Source of the DNA: Bosea sp. 29B
GTDB taxonomy: Bacteria > Pseudomonadota > Alphaproteobacteria > Rhizobiales > Beijerinckiaceae
Length of the DNA: 64,000 nucleotides
Direction of reading: 5' to 3'
Assembly: GCF_902506165.1 (NCBI RefSeq)
Contig: NZ_LR733817.1
Coordinates: forward strand, 4,989,625-5,053,624
Below are positions 52,635 through 60,991 of the stretch, piece by piece. The position numbers and the translations under genes were made by a program. The notes beneath the pieces are model-generated. The model was not told the DNA's origin and searched no databases. It saw nothing but the letters and a program-made list of their open reading frames with translations. How positions within the stretch are numbered: position 1 is the first letter of the stretch; each line of letters starts with the position of its first letter.

Positions 52635-53163
52635 CTCGGAAATATTCCCTCGTCCCCGGGCCAGGCTCCATCCGCTTCAGATGGAGGACCACACGGCATC
52701 CAGCAGCCCCTGAGGCAATCGTCTCCTCCAGATCGACCGCGGCGTATCCGACTGCGTTGGCGGTCAGGCGGCCGAAGATGTTCGATGTCAGCATGCACAG
52801 TGAGGGATGGTTCGTTGCCGCCCGACCGAGCGGGCACGAGCAATTGCTGAACACGACCCGGTCTTCGTCCTGCTCGACGATCGAGAATGCACCGCCGGCG
52901 CGGTTTTTCAGGTCGATCAGGATCTCGAGCAGTTGATCGCGGTTGAGGCGCTGGACTCCAAGTGCCGTCTTGTACTGTTTCTCGATATCGGTGCCCAGGC
53001 GCGCGGCGATGCCGCTGACATAGGCGCAGGCGTCTTCGACCCCTGCGATGCTTTCCAGCAGCTCGGCCATGTCGGCCACCAGGATATTGAAAAGACCATG
53101 ATGGTCGAAGTCGATCTCGAGAGCGCCGATACTCGGCGAAATATTGGAGACGGATGGAGTCAC
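52609..53163 (-). CDS. Cys-rich MetOD1/V4R-like signalling protein
   Basis: 184 residues from a GTG at 53163 with AGGGGGCT upstream; a GTG at 53214 gives 201 residues. C-terminal half has a conserved Cys pattern: SNCSCPLGR, then HPSLCMLTSNIFG, and a Cys in SGAAGCRVVLHLKR, which resembles the methanogen output domain 1/V4R type of sensing module often placed beside kinases. It could bind a metal or act as redox sensor. It is first gene of the kinase-regulator operon. Family assignment is moderate. Confidence 0.6.
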   Translation of the reverse strand: MTPSVSNISPSIGALEIDFDHHGLFNILVADMAELLESIAGVEDACAYVSGIAARLGTDIEKQYKTALGVQRLNRDQLLEILIDLKNRAGGAFSIVEQDEDRVVFSNCSCPLGRAATNHPSLCMLTSNIFGRLTANAVGYAAVDLEETIASGAAGCRVVLHLKRMEPGPGTREYFRDDASAASA

Positions 53164-54133
53164 GCTCGCTAGCCCCCTGAATTGACAGATGTCCCAGGTG
53201 AATATGTTTCGCACGCAGCTCTGTACGAGACAGCTGATTCGCTTGGGAAGTTAGAACAATCGCCTTTCTCCGATGGCATTCGGGAAAGAATAGTTCAGAA
53301 ACTTATCTCTTGGATCAGAGATGTGTTTCTTGGTATGTTTCTCTTTTTACGTCGAGAAATCGTTTTAAGAGCAATGTTTCTCGTGAAAAACTGAAATAGA
53401 GTTCAAAATAAAAGATATTCCGAAATTATAATTATAAAACGAGTTCCATTTCCAAAAGCATAAAATATCGAAATAAATCGTTCTCTTGAGATGGCTCTGC
53501 TCAAATTCTGCCGAGAGTTTTATGTTGGATATGCCGATAAAAAAACACAGGAGGTCAGCGGCCAGTAAGGCGTCAATAGAACGGATCGTGCGAGCCATCT
53601 CGGCTCGGAGTGCTTATCTTCAGGGTGATAATAGCACATTATCGGCGTTTGTCTGCCCTGAATCGAGGATGTATTTCCAAAACGTTTTTTTTGAATTGTG
53701 AATTCTAACATAAGTTGTATCGTCGATTTTGTTTCGAGTTTTAGAGAGCTGTTGTTGCCGCCCCTTGGGTCGAATAGATAAAGAAATAGGAAAATATTAT
53801 CCAAATATATATGCTATTTTAATATTTGAAATAAGATTCAAACAATTTGCAGGTGAATGTTTGTGGCGATAAATAAGCTTAGATTCTATAATAGATGATA
53901 GTTCTGACTAGATGTGGCTAAATTTTGTTCATCTAAAATGATTCGTATCTGTGCGAATGATGGCGGGCCGCCAAATCATCCTCCTGGTAAGAATTTCGTG
54001 ATCGATGCGTCCACACGCGCGATTCCGCGGCGAAAGTGGCACGCAAGGCATCGGCTTGCTCGGTTGCCGCTAGGTCAATGTTGATGGCTGTTCACATTTG
54101 TCAAGATCTTGGCCGCAACAGAGTTCCGTTGCG
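53164..54133. other. AT-rich tract of about 0.9 kb without supported gene
   Basis: Between the Cys-rich gene and the glycosyltransferase the base composition falls sharply: from about 53,340 to 53,960 the sequence is dominated by A and T, in contrast to roughly two-thirds G+C elsewhere. Short open frames exist on both strands (for example 53182-53394 plus and 53520-53804 minus), but none has a ribosome site plus recognisable protein. Possible uses are a silencer-bound regulatory zone, a relic of transferred DNA, or a long 5' leader. Confidence 0.7.
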
Positions 54134-55012
54134 TCATTTGGCCGGCAGATTCGGCAGGCGAATGTGCCGAGGACGAGGCTGCGAGATCAGCTTGCGAAAG
54201 CGTCGCCAGGCGAAGGGCAGGAAGCTCTGCTCGGCATGATCGGGCGGCGTGCGCAGCAGCAGATCGGGGTCGATCAGCATCGCTCCGCCGGTCAGAGCGG
54301 CGAGGCGGCGATTGAAGACGAGGTGCTCGCAGATGGCGGGGCCCGCCTGACGATAGCTGCCGAGACGATACGTCTCGGCGCGATAGAGGCACAGGCCGTT
54401 GAAGGTCGAGGCGCAGGCGATCTCGCGATCGGAGGTAAGGGCGCGCTGGTGCGGATAGATGCGTGAGCGGAAGAAGCGGTAGTATCTGACGATGTCGGAG
54501 CGGTTTCCCGCGAGTTCATCGAGCAGTGTCGTGAAGGATCTGTGCTCGTCTTCGTAGGCCAGGAGATCGTAATAATGTGGGCGCGAGCTCGCCGACACTC
54601 CGAAGACACCCGGCCGATCCAGTTTCGCGGCAGCGGCGAGCAGCGCCGGGATCGGGGGCGGCATGGCGATGACGTTGTCGATGTCGAGCACACAGACGAA
54701 GCGGGGCTCGAGGCCCGATGCTTCGAGCTCGCTCTTGAGCCGCTCCCGGCCGAGCGCCATCCGCCTCAGCCGCTCCGGCTCGCTTGCCATGAACGCGGTC
54801 GGGACGAGGATGATCTCCCCGCGCATCTGGGCCTGCTCGAGCAACGCCTGCGTTCCGTCATGCGAGCCATTTTCCCCGACGAAGGCGGCAACACTCGAGC
54901 CGTTGCGCCGCAGCGTTTGCAGTAGCTCCAGGAAAGGCGGGATCGTGGCGGCACAATCCTTGGCCAGGGCCAGGAAGGCGAAATCCGGCCGGATGTCACC
55001 CGCCTGTCTCAC
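54134..55012 (-). CDS. Glycosyltransferase (CAP59/GT69-like)
   Basis: 292 residues. The acceptor/donor motifs GENGSHDGTQALL and VCVLDIDNVI (DxD metal motif) plus SRIYPHQRALTSDREIACASTFNGLCLYR are those of the CAP59-type mannosyltransferases found in capsule and exopolysaccharide loci. Cytoplasmic GT-A enzyme; sugar unknown. The GTG at 55012 overlaps the methyltransferase stop (GTGA), so the two are translationally coupled. Confidence 0.75.
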   Translation of the reverse strand: MRQAGDIRPDFAFLALAKDCAATIPPFLELLQTLRRNGSSVAAFVGENGSHDGTQALLEQAQMRGEIILVPTAFMASEPERLRRMALGRERLKSELEASGLEPRFVCVLDIDNVIAMPPPIPALLAAAAKLDRPGVFGVSASSRPHYYDLLAYEDEHRSFTTLLDELAGNRSDIVRYYRFFRSRIYPHQRALTSDREIACASTFNGLCLYRAETYRLGSYRQAGPAICEHLVFNRRLAALTGGAMLIDPDLLLRTPPDHAEQSFLPFAWRRFRKLISQPRPRHIRLPNLPAK

Positions 55013-55665
55013 CTTGCGGGAGCCCTGATGGCGATCAGCGATTTCGGCAGGAACAGGACGTTCTCGGTCAGGATTTCCGCGTCCGGAAAGAGCTCGGCGA
55101 GCTGGGCCCGGTCGAGCATCGTGGTGCCTTCGACGATCTGCATCGCCTGGTCGAGGGAGGCGGCTTTCGCGTAGAAGCCGCGGGCCTTGTTCGACACCAT
55201 CCGCCGCTGCAGCGGCTGCGGCAGCCAGTGCATGATCGGCGCATTGCTGTGCGGATCGAGCGGAAACCAGAAGTTCGGCGTCTGCACGTAGTAGTTCGGT
55301 GCCAGCCGTCTGATTTCAGCCGCAACGCGCTTCATGTCGGCCCAGCGGCCGACATGCTCGATCAGCGAATTGGAGTGGACGAAGTCGAAGCTCTGGTCGC
55401 CGAACGCATTGACGTCGCGCGCGTCGCCCTGGACGACATGGAAGCGCGGATCGGGCGAGGGGGGCTTGGCTTCGATGTTCAGGAGCGAGATCTCCACCCC
55501 CGAAGGCGGCAGGTCGAACTGCCAGTAATCGGCGTCTCCTCCGAGGTCGAGGATGCGGCAGGAGCCCCGCTTCTCGATCACCGCGTCGATGATCGGGCGG
55601 ACGTAGGTCTTGAACCGTTCCTCGCGGAACTGGGAACGGCGGAACGAGCGCGGAATCATGTTCAT
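55009..55665 (-). CDS. Class I SAM-dependent methyltransferase
   Basis: 218 residues. Motif I CRILDLGGDADYWQFDLP (glycine loop), then an acidic residue after the second strand (NIEAKPP), VVQGDARD and FDFVHSNSLIEHVG, the post-motif of class I methyltransferases. Possibly methylates a sugar of the exopolysaccharide or a related intermediate. ATG 55665 preceded by GAAGAG. First of a two-gene unit with the glycosyltransferase. Confidence 0.82.
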   Translation of the reverse strand: MNMIPRSFRRSQFREERFKTYVRPIIDAVIEKRGSCRILDLGGDADYWQFDLPPSGVEISLLNIEAKPPSPDPRFHVVQGDARDVNAFGDQSFDFVHSNSLIEHVGRWADMKRVAAEIRRLAPNYYVQTPNFWFPLDPHSNAPIMHWLPQPLQRRMVSNKARGFYAKAASLDQAMQIVEGTTMLDRAQLAELFPDAEILTENVLFLPKSLIAIRAPAR

Positions 55666-55753
55666 GAGCTCTTCGCCTCGCGATGACGTGCGGTTCCCGT
55701 GCGCGATCCTAGCGCCGGGCGTTCAGTTGGCAGCTTGGTCCGACGACTGAACG

Positions 55754-58648
55754 CTAGGGTTTCTGGACTAAGCCGTTCTGGGCAGGCGGACCCTGGTCGG
55801 CCCGGATGATCCGGCCGTTCGCTTCCTGGCCGAGATCGCGGAATTGTTCGTAGGACACCGGCTCTCCGCCCCAGATGAAGAGCGGGGCATTGGTCGGTCC
55901 GCTTAGCACATAGGTGTTGCGGTCGAAGCGGTTGCCACCTGTTTCGATGATCCCGAAGTTCGGATTGGAATCGGGAACGTCGCTTGCTCCACCGGACAGG
56001 CCGGAGTTTCCGTCGTAGGCGATTTCGTTGTCGTGCACGGAGTTGCGCGCCGTCAGGTAGAACAGCTTCTTTTGGCCGTCCTTCAACCTGGGTTGATCGA
56101 GCCGCTCACGGCCCTGGTCGACGATGACGATGCCGGTGCCGCCGGAAGCTACGGTGACCTTGTTGCCGTAGACGCTCACGCCTTCGGACGCGGCGATCTG
56201 GATGCCGGCGCCCCAGATCCAGGCGCTGCCCTGCTGGCCGCCGCGTCCGGTCCCGTTCAGGCGAACCGTATTGTTGCGGATGATGGCGTCGAAGCTGATC
56301 TCGTAGAAGATTCCGGCGTCAGAATTACGCTCGACGAGGTTGTTCTCGAACAGGACGTTGCGGCAGTCGACATCGCACCAGAGTCCCGAGCCATAATTGT
56401 CGTGCACATGGTTGCCGCGCAGCGTCAGGCGCTCGACCTTGCCGGCCTTGACGCCGCCGGCCTCCCAGGCGGCGTCGAAGCCGTAGATGTTGTTCTCGTA
56501 GATCTCATTGTCTTCGATCACGACATCGCTGCCATTGGGCGAGATCCCGAGCTGGCCGTTGTGATGCACCTTGTTGCGGCGCACGACGCTCCTCTCGCCG
56601 GTCGCGATGCCCGCGCCGCTGTTGAAGCGCACCTCGTTGTCCTCGATCAGCCAGTCGGTAGCGCGTGCGTTCTCGTCGCCGAAGATCGCACCCTGCTGGG
56701 CGGGTGTCGCATATTTCTCGACGACCAGGCCTTTGACGGTGACGCCGCGTGCGCCTCGATTGTTGAAAGCATAGAGTACGCGCGTCCGCTCCAGGGTCCG
56801 GCCGCGCGGGTCGTCCGCGAGATAGCTCAGCCCTGTCGCGGCATCGGAATAGACGCGGCCCGGCTGCAGCTCGGCACGGTCGGAGACCGGCTCCAGCGGT
56901 TGGCCATCGAGAAAGAAGCGTCGCGGATCGTTGCAGCGGGCGCGATTGGGCAGGCAGGAGCCGAACGGCTTGATCCCGAACTGGGGCATGGCGGTCACCC
57001 AGAAGGCGTCCTTCCGGCTGATATCGGTGATCAGTTCGGCGCCGTTCAGGACGGCGCCGGGCTGACCGATGAAGGTCTGCCGGTCCTTTGGCGAGACCAA
57101 CTGGCCCCGATGAGTGCCGGCTGCGATGCAGAATGTTGTGCCCGGTGCAGCCTTGTCGACGAGCGCCTGGATGGATGCGCCGACCGGAACCAGGATCGAA
57201 CCGGATGGGCAATGCGTATTTTCGGCAGCTTCGGAGCGCGAGCTGCCCAGCAATGTCATCGCTCCGAGAAGAGCTGCACCGGCGATGTGCGCGCCGCCGC
57301 GCGTGGCGCGACCGAAGCGGACCGGCGGCTCGACGATGTGCCAGGCGCGGTAGACCATAAGCGAGCCGAAGCCGATTCCGAACAGGATCCAGAAGGGGAT
57401 GCCGAGCATCGGTCCCTCGAGCGCGACGTCGAAGGAGGCGTCGATAACGATCGAGGCGAGGTAGCAGACCAGGAAGACGAAATAGCGCGCCCAGTCGAGG
57501 TCGCCGCGCCGCCAGGCGAGATGGGCAGCGCGCAGCAGCGCGATCGTCCAGCTGCCGATGGTCAGGAGCCAGAGGGCGAGGCCGGGCACGCCGCCCCGGG
57601 CGAGATAGGTCATGTGCACGCTGTGAGGGCTGCGCACGGTCGGTCCGCCGCGTTCGAGGCCGACGACGAAGCCGTCCGCCTCCGCCAGGTTCATGCCGAA
57701 GCCCTTGCCGGTCCAGAAATAGGGGCCGTGGACAGTGTAGTTGCGGATCGCCTGCCACCAGCCCAGCCGCCATTGCTTGGTCCCGTCGAGATTGTTGGCC
57801 TCGCTCGATCCGGCGACGCTGGCGAGGTTCTCGACCACGGCGGCCGCGCTGATCGGTCGCTCGCCACGCGGCAGGTCGATCTCGAGATCGGCGGCGGCAG
57901 CCAGGAGCATCACGACCGTGAGGGCGGCGGTGATGGCGGCGAAGCGGCCGATCTGGCCGGTCAGGATCATGGCCAGAACCAGGGGGAGCAGCAGGGCTAG
58001 CATGCCGCCGCGGCTCTGGCTGGCGATGAGCAGGGCCGCGCCGAGCGCGACGACGAGCCAGGTCCGGCTGACCTTGCACAGCCCCACCAGGACGAGCACG
58101 AGCGCACCGCAGAGATGCGCGGCGAGTTCGCCGGAGCGCACCGAGATGATCTCGACATTCTGGCCCGGGAGCTTCGGGATCGAGGCGAAGAAGAACCGCG
58201 CGATCAGGTAGAGGACGATCGCGATCGGGATCAGCACCCGCGCATGGATCCGGAAATAGCCCATGATCTGGGCGATGCGGATCGGACGCTCCACGATCAG
58301 TGCTGCGACGATGAAGGCGAAGCCGCCATAGAGCGCGACCGCGCCGTCGCGCAGCGCGTCGACCCCGTAGGCGCCAACGCCTTGCAGCGTCCGCAGCAGG
58401 ACCCAGCCCATCAGCAGGGCCGCGCTGAGCGCCGGCACGGTTGTGAGCAGCGTCGTGGTGCAGCCCGAGGCGAGGAAGGCGAGCAGGCCGAGTGCGAACA
58501 GCATCTCGCCGACGAAGAGCGGTGGCAGGCCGAGATAGGCGAAGCTCTTGCCGAGAACGACATAGCCGGCAAAGCCGAACGCCAGGATCGGCAAATAGCG
58601 ATCGGTCGCTCGCCGGTCACTCGCGGCGCCAGCCGGTGCTCGTGGCAT
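55754..58648 (-). CDS. Fused O-antigen ligase/polymerase (Wzy/WaaL-like) and right-handed beta-helix protein
   Basis: About 964 residues. The first part (to about residue 480) has ten or more membrane segments and the O-antigen-ligase motif SPHSVHMTYLARGGVPGL in a large periplasmic loop. The second part (from about 510, after HCPSGSILVPVGASIQALVDKA) is a soluble parallel beta-helix with many NxxxNN-type turns (IEDNEIYENNIYG, VRRNKVHHNG), resembling periplasmic pectate-lyase/alginate-epimerase folds. The start is unclear: ATG 58648 is used, while 58735 would add an Arg-rich stretch that also contains an inverted repeat (58691-58712). Probably polymerises or modifies the exopolysaccharide. Confidence 0.8.
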   Translation of the reverse strand: MPRAPAGAASDRRATDRYLPILAFGFAGYVVLGKSFAYLGLPPLFVGEMLFALGLLAFLASGCTTTLLTTVPALSAALLMGWVLLRTLQGVGAYGVDALRDGAVALYGGFAFIVAALIVERPIRIAQIMGYFRIHARVLIPIAIVLYLIARFFFASIPKLPGQNVEIISVRSGELAAHLCGALVLVLVGLCKVSRTWLVVALGAALLIASQSRGGMLALLLPLVLAMILTGQIGRFAAITAALTVVMLLAAAADLEIDLPRGERPISAAAVVENLASVAGSSEANNLDGTKQWRLGWWQAIRNYTVHGPYFWTGKGFGMNLAEADGFVVGLERGGPTVRSPHSVHMTYLARGGVPGLALWLLTIGSWTIALLRAAHLAWRRGDLDWARYFVFLVCYLASIVIDASFDVALEGPMLGIPFWILFGIGFGSLMVYRAWHIVEPPVRFGRATRGGAHIAGAALLGAMTLLGSSRSEAAENTHCPSGSILVPVGASIQALVDKAAPGTTFCIAAGTHRGQLVSPKDRQTFIGQPGAVLNGAELITDISRKDAFWVTAMPQFGIKPFGSCLPNRARCNDPRRFFLDGQPLEPVSDRAELQPGRVYSDAATGLSYLADDPRGRTLERTRVLYAFNNRGARGVTVKGLVVEKYATPAQQGAIFGDENARATDWLIEDNEVRFNSGAGIATGERSVVRRNKVHHNGQLGISPNGSDVVIEDNEIYENNIYGFDAAWEAGGVKAGKVERLTLRGNHVHDNYGSGLWCDVDCRNVLFENNLVERNSDAGIFYEISFDAIIRNNTVRLNGTGRGGQQGSAWIWGAGIQIAASEGVSVYGNKVTVASGGTGIVIVDQGRERLDQPRLKDGQKKLFYLTARNSVHDNEIAYDGNSGLSGGASDVPDSNPNFGIIETGGNRFDRNTYVLSGPTNAPLFIWGGEPVSYEQFRDLGQEANGRIIRADQGPPAQNGLVQKP

Positions 58649-58870
58649 TCCCTTCACGGTCGACCCTTGCTCTGCGCGGCGGCTGCCGTCCCGGGAGGAG
58701 CGTAACTCCCGGCCGGGCCGAAGCAGGCTGGGCATCCGAGGTAGCCATGCCGGCGAGACAACTGGCCCACCTTCCTTCTGGGCAGTCCCTATGCCCAGCG
58801 CCGTCAGGATGAGGGCGACGCTAGACTTCGCCCGAGAAGATGCGATCGGACAATCGTCAGCGGAGGCCCG

Positions 58871-60271
58871 ATGACGTTCAGCGCGGGCAAGATGGGTGGG
58901 TATTTCGGCCGGGCGCGGCTCGAGCCGGGTCGTATCGGCTCAGATCAGCGCAGGCCGGGCAAGATATCCGAGGGCATGAGGGCACGCCTGCGGGCAATGC
59001 GTGATCCGGCGTTGTCCTTTACCGACCAGGCGCTGTCGAGCGCCTGCAATTTCCTGACGACCATCCTGCTCGCCCGCGCGCTCGGGCTCGAAGCCTTCGG
59101 GGTCTACACGATGGTCTGGCTCGCGCTCTATCTGGCGATGAGCCTTCAGCTCGGCCTGATCGTCAGCCCGATGATGAGCATCGGCACGAAGGAGCAGGGG
59201 GCTGAGGCCGAGGCCTACTACACGATCGTCTTCCTGCATCAGGCCGGTTACGTCGTCGTCGCGACCGCCGCGATCTTCGCCGCCCTGGTCTTCGCGGCAG
59301 GCGCGGACTCAGCGCTGGCCGATGCCGCGCTGCCGGGCACGATGGCGGCAGCCTCCTATCTGACGCAGGATTTCCTGCGCCGTTACCTGTTCGCCCGCCG
59401 GCGGCCCGCCGGAATCCTGCTGATCGACGCGATCAACCAGCTCCTCAAGCTCGGCGCGCTCGCAGCGCTCTGGCAGACGGGGATGCTCGATGTCGCGAAT
59501 GCGCTATGGGCTGTTGCCGGCGCTGCCACCGTCTCGACGCTGTGCGGATTGAGCATGTCGGGACCGCTGCTGTGGCGCCGGCAGATCCTGACCAGCGTTA
59601 CCGTGCGGCAATGGCGCTCGGCGCGCTGGCTCGTCCTGACCGGCTCGGTGCAATGGGTGCTGAGCTATAGCGGGCTCCTGGTGACGGCTGGCCTGTTCGG
59701 GCCGAAGGTGCTCGGTGCGCTGCGGGCGGCGCAGAGCCTGCTCGCCGTGCTCAACGTGGTGCGCGAGGCGCTGGAGAACATCGTGCCGCCGATGGCCGGG
59801 AAGGCCTTTGCCGAGGGCGGCATGCAAGGTCTCCACCGAACGCTCGGCCGCGCCATGCTGTTCGCCGGCGTCGTCGGGGCCGCGACGGTTCTCGGTCTCG
59901 GCCTGTTCGGTCCCTGGCTGCTGCACCAGCTCTATGGCGGCGAGATCCTCGAATTCGACTGGGTGATCATCTGGTACGCCTTCGCCTTCCCGATGGCGCT
60001 GACGAGCCTGGTCCTCGGTTGCGCCTTCCGAGCGCTGGAGCGCACGCGGCCGGTCTTCCTCGCATCGCTCGTCGGAGGTTGCTTCAGCCTGCTGACGGTC
60101 TATCCGGCGGCGGCGACCTTCGGCGTGGCTGGGCTGATCGCGGTGACCCTCCTCTCGGAACTCGCCGCACTTGTCGTCCTGGTGATGCTCGCGCTGCGGG
60201 TTCCGGGCCTGCTCGCCCGCCCGCCGGCTGTGCCGGTCAGCGGCCGCATGATGACGGCGCCCTCGCCATGA
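58871..60271 (+). CDS. Polysaccharide flippase (Wzx/RfbX, MATE-like)
   Basis: 466 residues with 12 or more hydrophobic segments. Family beginning DPALSFTDQALSSACNFLTTILLARALGLEAFGVYTMVWLA (in pieces), a conserved Glu-Phe-Asp loop and later LGCAFRALERTRPVFLAS. It exports lipid-linked glycan units across the inner membrane. Divergent from the polymerase gene, 222 bp from its chosen start. The first 35 residues are polar, and Met at 58976 (MRARLRAMRD) is an alternative start. It overlaps the phosphopantetheinyl transferase gene by 4 bp, linking the glycan and peptide clusters. Confidence 0.85.
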   Translation: MTFSAGKMGGYFGRARLEPGRIGSDQRRPGKISEGMRARLRAMRDPALSFTDQALSSACNFLTTILLARALGLEAFGVYTMVWLALYLAMSLQLGLIVSPMMSIGTKEQGAEAEAYYTIVFLHQAGYVVVATAAIFAALVFAAGADSALADAALPGTMAAASYLTQDFLRRYLFARRRPAGILLIDAINQLLKLGALAALWQTGMLDVANALWAVAGAATVSTLCGLSMSGPLLWRRQILTSVTVRQWRSARWLVLTGSVQWVLSYSGLLVTAGLFGPKVLGALRAAQSLLAVLNVVREALENIVPPMAGKAFAEGGMQGLHRTLGRAMLFAGVVGAATVLGLGLFGPWLLHQLYGGEILEFDWVIIWYAFAFPMALTSLVLGCAFRALERTRPVFLASLVGGCFSLLTVYPAAATFGVAGLIAVTLLSELAALVVLVMLALRVPGLLARPPAVPVSGRMMTAPSP

Positions 60272-60966
60272 TGCAGCTGCCACCCTCCCAGGTGCATCTC
60301 TGGTGCTGTCGTGTCGATCTGCATCCGATGGAGGCGGCCGAGCGTCGTGCAATCCTGTCGGACGAGGAGCGCGCCCGCGCCGACCGGTTTCATGATGCGA
60401 AGGCGCGGGTCGCTTTCGTCGTGGCGCGCAACTGGCTGCGGCGTGTCCTGGCGCTCTACGTCCCGATTCCGCCGCCCCGGCTGCGCTTCGGCGAAACGGC
60501 GTTCGGCAAGCCGTTTCTTGTGAACGAGCACAGCGGGCGCCCGATCGCGTTCAATCTCAGCCATTCCGGCGAGCTTGCGATCGTCGCGGTCGCCGAGGGC
60601 ATGCCGGTCGGCGTCGATATCGAGCGGATCAGGCCGGTTTCGGCCGATCTCCTGGCGGGATGTCTCGCGCCGCGGGAGTTCGCCATGCTCGCGGCTCTGA
60701 CGCCCGAGCTGCGCGAGGAATCCTTCATCCGCTGCTGGACGCGCAAGGAGGCCTGCCTGAAGGCGATCGGCGTCGGCCTCAACGGCTCGCCATCGAGCTT
60801 CGAAGTCTCGCTCGATCCGTTCAGGGCGCGGCTTCTGACGGTGGAATCCGACCCGGCCGAGGCCGATCTCTGGCAGCTCGCCGATCTGGAGCCGGCGCCC
60901 GGCTATTGCGGCACGCTGGCCGCGCGCCATCGCGGCTGGTCCCCGGTCTGGATGGCCCGGCCTTGA
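60268..60966 (+). CDS. Sfp-type 4'-phosphopantetheinyl transferase
   Basis: 232 residues. Conserved motifs: RKPFL-like FGKPFL (79-84), FNLSHSG (95-101), VGVDIERI (114-121, metal ligands Asp117 and Glu119) and CWTRKEACLKAIG (156-168, Lys160/Glu161). It attaches the phosphopantetheine arm of CoA to carrier proteins. The ATG at 60268 overlaps the flippase stop (ATGA). The adjacent NRPS carrier domain (Ser in DLGADSLS at 63.5 kb) is its obvious target. Confidence 0.9.
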   Translation: MMQLPPSQVHLWCCRVDLHPMEAAERRAILSDEERARADRFHDAKARVAFVVARNWLRRVLALYVPIPPPRLRFGETAFGKPFLVNEHSGRPIAFNLSHSGELAIVAVAEGMPVGVDIERIRPVSADLLAGCLAPREFAMLAALTPELREESFIRCWTRKEACLKAIGVGLNGSPSSFEVSLDPFRARLLTVESDPAEADLWQLADLEPAPGYCGTLAARHRGWSPVWMARP

Positions 60967-60991
60967 TCCTCGCCGACCAAAGGCGCCGCGA

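Noticed and set aside
53182..53804. Short frames in the AT-rich tract (70-94 codons on both strands)
   Set aside because: AT-rich DNA has few Gs for ribosome sites; translations show no recognisable protein. Reported only as a composition anomaly.
56033..58000. Plus-strand frame of 655 codons inside the polymerase/beta-helix gene
   Set aside because: Shadow of a clear membrane and beta-helix protein; no motif, no upstream ribosome site.
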